Source of the DNA: Breviolum minutum Mf 1.05b.01
Taxonomy: Eukaryota > Sar > Dinophyceae > Suessiales > Symbiodiniaceae
Reading direction: 5' to 3'
Assembly (NCBI GenBank): GCA_000507305.1
Contig: DF239152.1
Location: 253,461-317,460, forward strand
DNA: 64,000 nt
The position numbers were made by a program, and so were the translations under genes. Position 1 is the stretch's first letter, and each line of letters begins with the position of its first letter. Positions 1-11,768 of this stretch are shown here, piece by piece. The notes under the pieces were generated by a model. The model ran no database searches. It had not been told where the DNA came from and saw only the letters and a program-made list of their open reading frames with translations.

Positions 1-47
1 ACCCTGCGGTATGCTTCCATATATGTTAGGATTATGTAGGATTATAA

Positions 48-215
48 TATTCTAATGGCAGTTTGGCGCAGATTGGCATGTTCCTTCCACTAAATGATAC
101 CAAGATTGCTAAAGAAACAACCTGCATCAACTTGCCATGTGATCTGCATGCACATGTCCGTGCCACCAACAGCAATGCCACCAAGGGAGCGGCTGTTCAA
201 CTGCTAGTTCCATGA
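48..215 (+). CDS. possible exon or ORF fragment at left edge, function unknown
   Basis: An open frame runs from just after a TAA at 45-47 to TGA at 213-215. It reads like protein, with a segment GSLAQIGMFLPLNDTK followed by a Cys/His-containing stretch and the end TKGAAVQLLVP. There is no start codon in frame, so it would be an internal or terminal exon; possible acceptors ending in AG lie at the start (for example before TTTGGCGCAG near 61). I do not recognise a family. The other frames here are closed or poor. It could equally be a decayed transposon fragment. Its relation to the minus-strand gene at 2.5-7.3 kb is unclear because it is on the opposite strand. Confidence 0.3.
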   Translation, partial: YSNGSLAQIGMFLPLNDTKIAKETTCINLPCDLHAHVRATNSNATKGAAVQLLVP

Positions 216-987
216 TCCAATGTATGCTGCGAGTTTTTCCCACAAAGTCCCGAGGAGAGTGATGCCACTTTGGATAAATATCACTTGGAGAAATGTCCTA
301 TCACTCTGGATAAATCAAATCCATGACTTTGAGTTCTTTCCGTAAAATAGAGCCACGCGATGTTACATCTGAAAAATCATTGGTTTACCACCTGTCGTGC
401 CGAAGGTGAATCGGGTCGTCTTGTTCAAGACATAAACATATTTTACCCTTCTAATGTTGACTACCTACAGCTACGATGTGGGCACCGGATCCAGTTATAA
501 GTAGGGTGAAATAACACCAGTTACCCCTTTGTAAGGCCATTTATAGGGGCCCCATAACTCTATGGACCCTAGTAGCTTGCTATTTCTTCAAAGGGACGTT
601 ACCGATGCATGTCCATTCTCAGCAGCACGATGCAAGGGTGGTAGATCTGAAGGCCAAGAGAGCTCAGCCCGCCTGGGAACCCGCTAACGGATCCATGGGA
701 AATCTGTCGAGCAAAGTATACACTCACTAAAAATAACAGCCAAAGCCCCTAAAAATGAATAAAAATAAGCCATCCCAAAAGGACATGAATCATCTTCCAA
801 CCATGCATTTTCATCTGCTAGCTGTTAGTTTCAGGGAGGGTGTATGTTTTAGTTTCAGCATCCAAACAAAAAATCACTAACTTGTAATAGCAATTCCTAT
901 GAACTTTAGAGACACCGTTGATGGAGAAAACCATACATCAGTTGGGATGATCACCTGTAGATCATGTCAAATTACGTACAGTATATA

Positions 988-1046
988 ACAAATATAACTA
1001 AGAAAGTTTATCAAATATCTACAAATATAACTAAGAAAGTTTATCA
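988..1046. repeat. tandem duplication, 26-bp unit at 33-bp spacing
   Basis: The unit beginning ACAAATATAACTAAGAAAG occurs at 988-1013 and again at 1021-1046, identical by eye, followed by a shorter echo TTTATCATAATG. Confidence 0.8.
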
Positions 1047-1205
1047 ATGTTTATCATAATGTTTGTCCATCCCCAGCAGCTACAAATCTCTCCCCATAGT
1101 GGGCGGGGACTTGAGATACCTAATCATCTCAAACAGTTCTGTTTCTCTCCCTTTCAAGCACCAGCTGCACCCAAATACCCGTTTTTTACCAGTTTCAATG
1201 TAATT

Positions 1206-1320
1206 ACACCCTGGTAAACTAACATAGACATAGCAATGGAAAATGCACCCTTTGAATAGTATGTATTTCCTATTGAAAATGGGGATATTCCATTGCTATG
1301 TTAGTCTACCAAAGGGTACA
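1206..1320. mobile_element. MITE, AACTAACAT family (hairpin)
   Basis: The ends are inverted repeats: ACACCCTGGTAAACTAACAT on the left and its near reverse complement ATGTTAGTCTACCAAAGGGT on the right. The core carries TATTTCCTATTGAAAATGGG, found in both orientations in other copies (5563-5640, 36542-36654, 47224-47328, 54161-54268). No coding capacity, as expected for a non-autonomous element. Confidence 0.75.
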
Positions 1321-1436
1321 CCGTACTGCATCAAATTAGATAATGCAAACAAAAAAACTGCGAGACAAACATCAGGATGAGCTTACCGGCTGAGAGAACG
1401 ACCCATTCACCAGATTCAACCTTTTTATACCACCTG

Positions 1437-1520
1437 GAAAGTAGATGGCGCAACTCCCATGTATTGGTTTATCATGGCCCCTTACTAAGCCACCTTTTGG
1501 GAGTTGCGCCATCTACTTTC
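1437..1520. mobile_element. MITE, GAAAGTAGATGGCGCAACTC family, copy 1
   Basis: A near-perfect hairpin: GAAAGTAGATGGCGCAACTC at the left end is exactly mirrored by GAGTTGCGCCATCTACTTTC at the right end. The loop is about 40 bp. A second copy with almost the same loop lies at 40524-40600. Confidence 0.85.
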
Positions 1521-2521
1521 ACTATGGTGTATGATACATGGTGTGTTTACAATTGAATCTTCCTATCACTCAAAAACCAAGAGGACAAAGTTCCACCACC
1601 AAACCTACCGCAGGTCATTTCCCCACGTTTTTGCTGGAGGAGAGTGTATATGGACAAGGTACTGACCATCCCGAGTTCATGAAACTGTATGAATGGTTCC
1701 ATGTTCAGACATGCATCGTTCTGGCAACGATGCAAACTGAACAAGTCAAAACATCTCAGAATATATAATCTGTAAGGACACGTTAATGAAAAGGTATAAA
1801 GAGACTTGTTTTTTAGATACCAACCCAATCATGGGCCATTGACCTAGGCTGAATCAAACCAAACATCTTCCAGAAATTGCTGTGTTCACCAAAAAGTGCT
1901 CCAAACTCTGTCCTCCTTTATGACTTTAAACATCCCTTCGTCCAACATCAATTACCACCAAGACGCTGATCCAATAACAGCTTCACAATGGAGGTATATC
2001 CATACCTCGAGACATGGCCCCCACAAAGACCATGCGGTGCTCGTGTTTCTCATGAAAAAACACAGGGCAACCTTTGGGGCCACAGACTGGCCGTCCATAA
2101 AACTTGAAAATTATATGACTAGGCATGGGTTCTAAGATGCCATCTTTTGACACACACAAGTTACTTGAATTGAAGTACTATACACAGGTTGCAAATCTAT
2201 GGCAGACAATGTCGAAATAGACGTTTTTTTTGGCAACAATGGTTCCACAAGGAAAAACAAAGTCCCACAGGAGCTCAGAGAGTTGCAAGTTTTCCAAAAA
2301 CTCCCCGGAGACCTCATTCACCACCCAAAAAAACAAAAAACACACACGCCTAGTGTTGTAGTGTCCCATTTTATATGTGATAAACTGTTGTTTTTTTCCA
2401 AAATATTGTTCCTGTTCTTTCTGTTCACCATTAAAAAAAAACAGTCACCATACAAATGACATTGGAAATCCTTATCATTTGATGTCAGAGCTACTTAAAG
2501 GTTATTCATTTTACGTCGGGG

Positions 2522-5500
2522 TCAGCCGCCCAGGAACTCGATGGCATGCTGCATGAACTTCTGAAGCTGCGTCTTTTTCAGCTTCCGGGCCCCACGTTTC
2601 TGGCAACAGCAGAAACTCCCCGTTTTTGGGGCTGCGAAAAGAAAGGGGGGGAGGATATGGGTATATATAGTGGGACTCAAAAACCATACATGATTTTTCA
2701 GGGACAAAAGTTGATTTGATTCCCAAAGGTGGTAGATTTGTTCTCTCAAAGCGGCTATCTCAGGTGACAAATCGTTTTACACAATAATCTCAGAACAAAA
2801 ATCCGACTGTCAGTCCTTTTCAAAGGCAAGATGTATATGATATCTTTATATAATGTGTATACACGTCATTGCATGAACACAAGATGCATCAAAATACGAT
2901 ATTTGTAATTCATTCCTACACACAGCATAATAACACGTACCCAGAACAAATCGCAACCTCAAGTGAAACTTGATGCCACAAATGTTGATACAAAGCCCCT
3001 TCACACTTCCACCATTCTCCAAGATTCTACCCTTCATGAAATTTTGGCCCACTCACCCATCTTGTAGAATCCAAATCACTGGAATCAATGCCAAGCATAG
3101 TGTCTCTTGATGACCAACAAACCCATTCTCCCTTACACGAACCGCTAAAACTACCCAAAGGGTTCCCGTTAGGAGGCTTACCATGAGATGGAATCCCATC
3201 CTGTCCTGTAGCAATTCTTTCACCAAAGCACTTTGACCACGGTGAACTGCCAACTCCTTGGTGTTTCGATCGAGTGAAACACCCAAGTTTTTTCCAAAGA
3301 TCATCATGAAAAATGTAGATCTTCCTGGTGCTGGCCCCACAGATCAAGGAGGCAAACCTATTTGGTTGGAGTAACAGTCACCATGCTCCGAGGATTCCGA
3401 TCCAATATTGACCCCAGCCATTTCTCATTATAATAAATTTCCCAGTCCTCCCCCCACCAATAAAATAAGCTCACTTCTGGCAAAAAACAAATCAAATAGT
3501 AAAACCTCACAACACCATAACATACACAACCCAACCCCATCTGGAACATATATATATATATATATAATGTCACCAGGTGACCTGGCCATGTTCCTTACCT
3601 CCCACTCACCAACAGCCAACACCAGGTCGTAGAATCCCAGGCTCCAGGGTTGAAGCCTCACTTGCTTGACGGCCTTGAGCACCGATGCCCAAGACGTAAT
3701 CTGCTAAGTTGCAGGTTGCATGAAGCCTGGAGAAGGAAATTTTCACAAATTTGTCATGGGATCGTAGATGAAAATCATAGGGTTCAAAGTTAAACAAAAA
3801 ACGGGCTAAAATGCACACACGCACAAACACTTCATGAAAGTGCATAGATGATAAAATTGATAGAGTAGGTATCTAAGTGACGTGGTGAAACGGATCCATC
3901 CATCAACAGAAGAAATGCTGTGTATAACTATACACTACTTCCAGCCTCGGTTTGCAACCCGTGGAAACTCCAACAGCCCAACGAATGAAAAGGAATAATA
4001 AAACATTTTGACAACATTCATATAAACTGACCTTAAACTTCTCGTTGCTGTGGTGTAGTTTCTGTATATCTTCAAACATAACTGCAACTTATCCGTCTTC
4101 CTGTTCCGGTTCCTGGCTAGCTCGTTCTACAAAGCTAGTTGCAACATCAACCTCACAAAGCTGAATCCCAACCAGCATTCCCAGACCTTGTACCGAAGTA
4201 CATAACCTCTCCTTGTTCTTGCACACAAAATTTGAGGCCTTTTGGTCTCCATTTGGCCTGGCTGGACACACATGTTCATCAGTTTCCGGTATGGAGATGC
4301 AAAATGCTATCCAACCGCAGGAAGCAGAAGAAACACAAAGAAAGGAAACCTAAGGTCTTCGGAACAATAATCTAAGAAGTGATATCAAACGCCATATTGT
4401 ATAATTAGTCATATCATATCCATTTCCCCTTGGGTTTTAACATGGGAACATGTAAAAAGTTACTAATGTCGTATCCAAGGACTGCTGTAAATTCACTTTC
4501 GTGGGCATCCGCCTGCTTGGAGGAAGAGCTTCTAATATAGTTTGGGAGTTTTGGATACCGAAGATGCAGATGTCGTCCTTCCAAACACCAAATATTTCAC
4601 GAGTATATGACCAGCTCTCACTATATGTGTAAAAAATATATATATATATATGTCTAATTCATATTGCATTGTCACATGCACTGAGACATCTTTGCAAAAT
4701 TTTGCAAATCAAACTCGTTTTGGTGTTATTGGTCTCTGCAACAATAACTTTGCAGGAATTTCTATGATTTTTTACAAGAGGCCTCCTTCCTATTTTCAAC
4801 GTTCAATTATGATTCTTTGAAAATTCCAAAGACTGACCCGTCGCCGTTGCCTCCAACCACTCACAAGGATGTCGCGTATTGGCTTGCTCCTCACCTACTG
4901 AAGGTTAACTTGGACTGTGAATTGAGGAGAATTTCACTGGAATCAAGTCAATCTGTATAATTTGGGTTGTGGCCCCTCCCAGTAACAGTGGCAAAGAAAG
5001 GCTTATAGGGATCCCCTATATACTGAAAATAAAATAGTCATTGTGGTGACTGTTACTGGGCGCCGGGACAACCTGCATAATCTATTTACTACTTGCTACT
5101 AATGTTGAACCACTAAAGACATGTAAAGAGTACAATATCTGCAAGTACACCTTCCTAGCCTTTTGTGGATTATAAATTATAAAAAATATACATACATCTT
5201 TGCATCTTTTCTTGGACAATAAGAAGTCATGCAATCAGCGGCATGTTTCAGGTGACTCGGGCTTTTGGCAACAGCAAGAAACAGGTAAACCACAGCGAGA
5301 CAAAACTAAACCCACGCAACAACCACAAATTTCAATTAGACAAGAAACATTGCAACATCTAAACATAACTAAACTTCAGTAAACCAATAAGTTTCAACAA
5401 AAAAACAACATCAACTAAAAAACACCAAACCAACCATTACAAGGTCCCAAAAAACCCAACAACATCCCAAGAAAATCACAAGCCAAGATGCGTTCCACGG

Positions 5501-7342
5501 CTTCACTGGGTGGCTCAGTTGATGCAATCCACCAAGCCTCTACGGTAACAGCAATGGAACATGGACCCGAATTGAAGATGTATTTCCTATTGAAGATGGG
5601 GATATTCCGTTGCAAAATGTTAGTTTACCAGAGGGTAGTAATTTATACAAATCTTGGATTCATAACGGGTGTAGTGACGGAAATCGTTGTCATCAAATCA
5701 TGCAGTAAGATGTCAAATTGTACTTGAATATACTGAGTAGAGTAACCATATAAAATACGCATGTATATACATAAGTAGATATCCAAAACCATGGATGGTA
5801 TGGTGGTATATTTGAAGAATTGTCCGGAGACCTGGGAAGAATGAGATGCCATGGCTGACTACTGTACCCAGTTTCAAGTGGTGCAAGATGTCTGGCATCA
5901 GTAGTGTGGGGGTATATTGGCATAAACATGAATAAACAACCTAAGATGTCAAATCATCTTGAGTGAATCGGGTGAGATTTCTATGTCGCTGGAATGGTTC
6001 TCTGACCTTACCTGATTGATCGCCACAAATCTGCAATCGGAACCTCAAAGTGTGTCATGTTGAAGGCAGCTGGCACACACGTCGTGTACCAAAGACTCAT
6101 ATAATGCATATATCATATCCCATAGGATCCGTGTATGGCACATTTACGTACCATAAAAATCAACCAAATGTAGGTAAATATACCATACATGGATCCTTAG
6201 GGTATATACGTACATTCTCATCACTAATTATCTCTCTACATTAAATACATTGAAAAAAACATGCATACTGCAACTAGATTCGATACACGGTGTCAACTAA
6301 CAATCTCCCCAGTATCTAACAACCCTCGGTCTCCCAAATCCAACTCTCCTTCTCTCTTTCAAAACTAAGGACCCTCCAAATTATTCACAACATCTTTCCT
6401 GAAAACCATGAAACTGGAGCATAGAAATGGCACACCCCGTTTTTTTTGGTAAACGTGCCTAATATTATATAAGCCAATGTTGTAAAACATACATAGGACC
6501 TAGGATTACATAGGTGCTTCTACCCTTCCACCATAGCATCATCGCCCATTCCGTCCTTCATCCCATGTAGCAAGGCAAGCCAAGTCTCCTGATAGCCCAC
6601 ATCAACCATTCAAGCACCACTTTTGGACCAGGTATTATTCTCGTGATATGTACATATCTAAATATGCATTGAAAATAAATTGCATGTATTTATACATGCA
6701 TCGCAAATAAACTGTAACTGTACGTTGACATATATTGAAAAAACTATGTGTTGCAAACAAATGTAAATAAAGGGTAATGAACAATGCTGCCACCTAGCCT
6801 TACCAGAATGACAATGTAATTTAAACCGTTGCACACGAGCAGATATGAGTACCCAAAGGCTTCCACTGTTTGGTCGTTTGGCCTACCATTTTCTGGACAT
6901 GAGACAGATTCATGACCTGCAAGAGCAATAGTTGTTGGAACCAAACAACCTTACTAAACTAGTTGGTGGTTTTTCACCAACCCATCTGAAAAATATGATC
7001 GTCGAATTGGATCATGAAAACCCAAATAGGGATGAACTTTAAACAAAATCAAACCACCACCCAATAGACCTCAAAGAGCTGAATTTTCACGTTATTGTGC
7101 ACCTACTGTACCTCTCTCATCCTTTTTGGCACCCCACAAAAGTCATGTAGCACCTCCAGTAAGACAGGTGTCTAATATCAAAAAAACATCATGTTTCTAA
7201 ATTTCAACGAGAATACCTCAACCATCCTCAACCTATCCAACCACAGAAATGCAGGGATCGAAAGTTGCGTGCCGTGCACCATAAACTTCGGAGTACACCT
7301 GGTCTTCCCGGTCCTCGTGTTGATGTAGCTGCGTCCCAGAGG
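2522..7342 (-). CDS. multi-exon gene of unknown function, possible JmjC/cupin-like segment
   Basis: Exons found by eye, 5' to 3' on the minus strand: 7342-7217, 6916-6853, about 6588-6524, 6069-6012, 5891-5832, 4257-4157, 4081-4032, 3700-3599, 3256-3182, 2758-2690, 2599-2522 (TGA stop). The last five, and the pair 6069/5891, join in phase. All nine donors located with an exact exon end are GT (GTAAGG twice, GTAAGC, GTATGG, GTCAGT, GTATTC, GTACTC, GTCTCC, GTGAGG); exon 6588-6524 ends at a less certain GTAGAA. The C terminus is basic and helical, ending QHAIEFLGG. Exon 4257-4157 contains GEVMYFGT followed by GNAGW, which resembles the C-terminal strand of JmjC/cupin oxygenases but has Asn where the iron-binding His would be. 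Exons between 5832 and 4257, and the start codon, are not resolved. A weak minus-strand candidate lies at 5555-5487. MITEs sit in its introns. The family is not recognised. Confidence 0.6.
3547..3566. repeat. TA microsatellite
   Basis: A run of about ten TA units. Similar runs occur near 4635, 30490, 39228, 40495, 49048 and 53985. Confidence 0.9.
4978..5060. mobile_element. short hairpin element, CCCAGTAACAGT ends
   Basis: CCCAGTAACAGT at 4978-4989 is mirrored by ACTGTTACTGGG at 5049-5060. A related end, CCCAGTAACAGCGGCA, occurs near 32868. It lies in an intron of the minus-strand gene. Confidence 0.65.
6119..6203. mobile_element. MITE, CATAGGATCCATGTATGG family
   Basis: The left end CCATAGGATCCGTGTATGG mirrors the right end CCATACATGGATCC. 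The middle reads ACCATAAAAATCAACC then AAATGTAGGTAAATA. Related copies: 7451-7540, 31025-31115, 34709-34801, 50624-50720 and 60303-60400. Confidence 0.75.
6957..7065. mobile_element. MITE, GTTGGTGGTTTCAACC family
   Basis: It starts AGTTGGTGGTTTTTCACC and ends AAACCACCACCC. Other copies are at 41114-41187, 42795-42896, 45770-45870, 50030-50130, 52245-52344, 54330-54432, 54939-55048, 58952-59066, 60477-60585, and a truncated one at 51143-51230. Confidence 0.75.
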
Positions 7343-7450
7343 CTAGAGACATGCCCAGTTGGACCGTGGGACGTTTTTCAAAGCCCTCCTCAGTGGAAGA
7401 AAATTCAAATTCAAAAAATTGTTTGATTTCAATGGCAACATATACTCTTA

Positions 7451-7540
7451 CCCATAGGATCCATGTATGGTATATTTACCTACCTTTGGTTGATTTTTAT
7501 GGTAAATGTAGGAAAATATACCCTACATGGATCCTATGGG
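7451..7540. mobile_element. MITE, CATAGGATCCATGTATGG family
   Basis: The ends CCCATAGGATCCATGTATGG and its near mirror TACATGGATCCTATGGG are well preserved. The loop is inverted relative to the copy at 6119-6203 (TTGGTTGATTTTTATGGT). Confidence 0.8.
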
Positions 7541-7743
7541 TTAGAGAGTCTTAGTGATGTCTATAGGAGTTTGTTGAAGGTAAATGGAACATCTTTTGAC
7601 AACTACAAGAGTTTGAAAATGATGTGAGCAATGTTCAAAACTCCTATTGACCTTACATTCTACTAATTCGTTGGTATAATCACATCTATACATTCATGGG
7701 AATCTAAGATAAGACCCCCCAATGCCAGCCCCCTGGATACAGC

Positions 7744-7852
7744 AAATACACCCCTGAAAACTAACACGTCCCCTAAAAAGGGACTAATTCAATAGGAAAT
7801 ACATCTTCCAACCAGTAATCTTCAGGGGACATGTTGGTTTTCAGGGGGGTAA
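7744..7852. mobile_element. MITE, AACTAACAT family (CCCCTGAAAACTAAC ends)
   Basis: It opens ACACCCCTGAAAACTAACA and closes TGTTGGTTTTCAGGGGGGT; the core contains CAATAGGAAATACATCTTCC, shared with the copy at 8020-8112. Confidence 0.7.
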
Positions 7853-8008
7853 CCACGGCTTTGATCACTGCTCATGTTGAAATTTTGCTGGAAAAAAATC
7901 CAGAGGCTCCCGACAAAGAGTTTGGCCTCGGTTCCACCGCAATGCCACTGGGCCACCAAGGGGTGAACGGAGCAGTTTCCCTCAGCAAAACGGGATTTAG
8001 AATGAAAG
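7846..8008 (+). CDS. possible exon between two MITEs, unknown
   Basis: The plus frame from about 7846 reads like protein (ALITAHVEILLEKNPEAPDK, then a Gly-rich segment and KTGFRMKG) and is better than the opposite strand. It is enclosed by MITEs at 7744-7852 and 8020-8112, and a GTAACC occurs at its left border. It may be an upstream exon of the plus-strand gene that follows. No family recognised. Confidence 0.35.
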
Positions 8009-8019
8009 GTCACACCTCT

Positions 8020-8112
8020 GAAAAGTAACATGACATTGGAAAATCCCTATGTTCAATAGGAAATACATCTTCAAATGTGGGATGTTCCATTGTCATGTTA
8101 GTTTCGGAGGGG
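8020..8112. mobile_element. MITE, AACTAACAT family
   Basis: The left end CTGAAAAGTAACATGACA and right end TGTCATGTTAGTTTCGG form the stem. The core carries CAATAGGAAATACATCTTC. Confidence 0.65.
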
Positions 8113-8509
8113 TAATCTTCGCTGAAATCGAATTTAGAACCTAATTACCAACTTGAAGGGGATGTGATTTTGAAATTTGTTATGTTACCCTCTCTGAAAC
8201 TAACATAGTACCTGAAAAGATGGCGAATCTCAAAAGAAAAGAAATCTTCCAAGCACCATTTTTCTATGTTCGCTCATTATACTTATGATGTATCTCCTAT
8301 TCAATAGACCCATTGCCACGTTAGTTTACTTGAGGGTATTATGCTACATCCTGATACCTTGAATGAGTTTCTATAGCTGGCCAATGTGGAGATTAAAATC
8401 ATCCTACTACTAATGCTGGGTATAGCCTGCCATTTGAAGAACCCGTAGGAGATGTTGACGCTACTTACATGGGAACTGGCTGTTGACATTTGGAGAGAAC
8501 CTTCATTGA

Positions 8510-8585
8510 AGCTGAGGGTTCCAAGATGTTCCAAGAGAGCGATACCGCGGATGCTGGTTCTCAGGAGGATAATTTAAAGCCTCTG
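8510..8585 (+). CDS. possible upstream exon of the methyltransferase gene
   Basis: After an acceptor-like TTGAAG the frame reads AEGSKMFQESDTADAGSQED and meets a GTATCA donor at about 8586. A second stretch, 8423-8480, reads PFEEPVGDVDATYMG. Acidic composition matches the N-terminal tail of the next gene. If real, the start chosen at 8695 for that gene would be internal. Confidence 0.3.
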
Positions 8586-8694
8586 GTATCAAAACAAGGC
8601 AATGCATGAAAGGGCTTTCCATTGCAATCAATACTCTTCCCATACACATGTGGAACTCTAACACTGCTGCTGTAAGCTGTTCAAAAGGGTTCCC

Positions 8695-11452
8695 ATGAAG
8701 CGATGCAAGCTGTCAAGTGGCAGCTACAGCAGCTGCAGTAGCAGCAACAGCAATTATAGCTCTGACAGCTATGATGATGCTGATGATGGTAGCTACAGCT
8801 ATGACGATGAAAGCAGCAGTGATGATGAGGGCGAAGCAAATCTGGCCCAAGCCAAGAAGGAATTGTACCCAGGAAGCATTTAGATAGTTTAAGCTTTAAA
8901 GTCAGTTTGACAAACTGACAAAACATCCAACCACAATCAACATCCAACCACCAGCAGCCAACACATTTTTGAGGCAAAGATTGGTGTCACCGAAGGCAAA
9001 GATCCTTAGACGACATCGGGAACACTTGGAAGGATGGGGCCGTGAGATGATCCAACGAGCAGGCAAGATTTCAATTGCATTCGATGGCAGTACGATTCTT
9101 GAATATTCTTGACTTCAATGTTTTTCGATCTGAGCTGGTTGTTTGCCTTATCAAGGACTTCGCAACTTCTTCAACTTGTTGCAATTTCCTTTGACCCTCA
9201 TGAGCGATTGCACTTTGGCTGCAACATTTTGTGAACTGACTTAAAACTTAAGTAAACATTTTGTATCCTCACTTTGTCTCTTCTTCCAAGGCTCTGGCGC
9301 TGAAGGTCCATTCTTCGCTCTGAGGGAACTTGCAGGATGTGATCAGGCCTTGGAACCAATAGTGTTTCACACAATGACATTTCTCTCACTTCAGCACTGG
9401 GATAGGTGAAGCTGGATGCATCTTCAGAGAAGGCGAAAGGACCGCTAAAGTTTATCTTGAAGAACTGCGATCCCAAAAAGTTTCTGGTCGAAAAAAAAGA
9501 ACCCCCTGCATGAAAATCTGGTGTAGCAGAACACCTTTCCTGCTTCCCTAAGGCTTTTCACTGATGTACGGAATCGAAGCTTGGACAACATCGACAGCAT
9601 GATCTATGCAGCTGGTTTTCCTTGTCAACCGCATCTTGCCAAGTGTGTGACATGTTCAGTGTTTTTTCTGTTTCTATCAACATCATCTAAGGTATAGCCG
9701 GCTCCGATGCAATTCCCGACTTATGAGTGAACCTGCAGCAGAGCCCTTTTGGGATTGCTTGGACGCAATCAACAGGCTGGGGCTCCAGCTTGAAGTTGCC
9801 AAGAATCATGTTGCCTCTTACATTGAATGCAATAAAAGTCAACAAAAATCTATAACATTCCTTTGGGAGGACCCGGCCGTTGGTTGGAATCATGGAGAAT
9901 GTTTATGGAGTCCTTGATGTGAAGGAGGAGGCCAGTCTTCAAAAACATCTTAATTTGATGCATTGACATGTCCTCATTTTCTTTCCCTGCGTCATCATGC
10001 ATCCGATTCTGTGCTGAGATTTGGGAAGAGATGCAAGAGCTCCGCAAGACGTACCTGTTGTGCTTCATCAAGGTCGACAGTGCCCACCTTGGCGATCCAG
10101 CAGGTAGAAGAAGAATCTATTTTATCTTGATTCGAAGGCCCCTCATCATGTTGTCAAATCAAAAACCAAAACCGTTTTGCTTCAAATCTGTCCAGGGATG
10201 TGGCTGCAAAATCCATCAATGTGCACATGGCGTTGGAAAAGCACTGCCAGTACGTCTATACGAAGTTGAAGATGGACTATGCTCCGGCCATTGAACCGCC
10301 ACTTTCTTCAAATGATACAAACAAGCATTTTTGTGTTTGGTGTCTTGAGTTGAGTTCTTTGTCCCGCCTAAGGTCACAGCTTCTTCTTCCAGCTGATTGC
10401 AACTACCTGAAGGCAGTGCAGACCGAATTGGTGTCAAAGGCTGCAGCTACTTCTCGCAACCGGAGGAAAACCCACTATGACCTTACAATCAGGTTCTTCA
10501 GTTGCAATGAGTGCATTTTATGCAGCTTTGAATTTGTTCATCTTCAACCTGGAACATTAAGGCCTACCCAAAAAAGACCGGTTTGGTTGAGAAAGCATTG
10601 GGCAAAAATGAAAGCCCACAAGGCAAGGCACTTGACTATGAAAAATGTTCAGTCTCTTATTATTTTCCCAACTTTCATTTGTTTGTTAGGTTGACCCTGC
10701 AAAGCTGAAAGAATGCAAACATGCTCGTGACATTTTCCCTTCGCAGCGAGTCTGTCATGTGACCCGGCAGAATGAACATGTAAACACTGTCTGTGTGTGT
10801 GTTTGCCTGAAGATCGTACCAGTTACAGGGAAGGATTGTACACTCGTCTACCTGAAAGAAGCTGAGGCTATTGATGTGTTCAAAACTTTGAAGCACAGGG
10901 GTACTATCAATGTCTCTCAACAAATCGAAAGGATGGCTACTGCGAGGGAAAACATCATTCCTTGCATTACTCCAGCAGCGGACCTCTGGAGTATGCAAGA
11001 TGAGAGGCTCATGACAGGCGACGAAGTATCAAGAATGCCATTTTTGTTTGATTGACATTTTGCAACTCAAAGGGATGGATCAAACTGTCTGTTTGTTACG
11101 CTGGGAGGCTTGGAAAAATTCATCTTCATGGGCTTCCCTGTCCACAAGCTTTCATTGCAGCATCTAACAGAGAAGGACTTGGGTTGCAGTTTCAATGTTG
11201 TTGGTTTCTATTGCCCCCAACCTTCTCACCCTTCGCAAGGAGATCCACAGTCTCGCTGGAAATGCAGAGACCTCAAATCCAAGCTTGAAGCAACATGTCT
11301 TGTCTCTCAACAAAACGGATTCTTGGTTGGTTGAAGATGAGGCAATGAACATCCGGTCCTGTGCTGCGGCATTTGCTGTTGCCTTCTCTTCGGTGGACCC
11401 AGTGGCATTCAACAAGGAAGCTGAAAAGAAGTACAGAATCCGAAACCGTTGA
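8695..11452 (+). CDS. DNA (cytosine-5-)-methyltransferase
   Basis: Predicted nuclear enzyme moving a methyl group from S-adenosylmethionine to C5 of cytosine in DNA. A hand-made 15-exon model stays in phase from ATG to TGA (524 residues): 8695-8864, 8974-9062, 9291-9361, 9406-9479, 9553-9630, 9692-9775, 9870-9930, 10019-10137, 10196-10297, 10373-10492, 10562-10622, 10690-10749 (a donor 9 bases later also fits), 10813-11017, 11108-11175, 11240-11452. Motifs in order: I, GSGAEGP (87-93); IV, GFPCQP with catalytic Cys159; VI, MENV (197-200); VIII-like, GRRRIYF (238-244), whose usual first Gln is missing; SQQIER (398-403); GFP (440-442); X, LAGNAE (459-464). The first ~50 residues are Ser/Asp/Tyr-rich. 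Donors: five GT, eight GC, one GA. The next gene starts 316 bp downstream on the same strand. Class is certain; target specificity is not. Confidence 0.85.
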
Positions 11453-11768
11453 CGATTAGCAATGAATGTTGTGACGCAAAAAGTGGAAAATGCATGCAGT
11501 TCTAAGTGGTTTGCAATGATGATTGAAAAATTGACTTCAAAATGATACAAAAAAATCAATTTGCCCTGTGCTCAAAAACAGCAAGAAAATTGGACCTAAC
11601 ATAGTGCAATTTGAAACACAACATAACATTGCAGGCCTGAGACTAGTAATATGTTTTGCAGCAACCATCAACAATCTGTCGTTCATTATCATCATAATAT
11701 TCATTATCAAGTCTTCAAGAAACAAGCTTCACTTCGTTTTGACCTCTTTTTCTGTGAGACTGTGTGCC

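Larger units (their letters stand above)
216..2521. other. gene-poor spacer with MITEs and one tandem duplication
   Basis: No frame here looks like a gene. ORFs of 60-93 codons on both strands overlap each other and have no splice or family support. The stretch holds a short tandem duplication at 988-1046, hairpin elements at 1206-1320 and 1437-1520, and the end of an AACTAACAT-type element near 812-852. Confidence 0.5.

Noticed and set aside
988..1046. CRISPR-like repeat
   Set aside because: Only two units, no array; the genome is eukaryotic.
3027..3347. 106-codon minus ORF
   Set aside because: Overlapping minus frame contains the exon (3256-3182) that ends at GTAAGC and joins its neighbours in phase; the longer ORF is a shadow.
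9198..9476. 92-codon minus ORF
   Set aside because: Antisense of methyltransferase exons 3 and 4.
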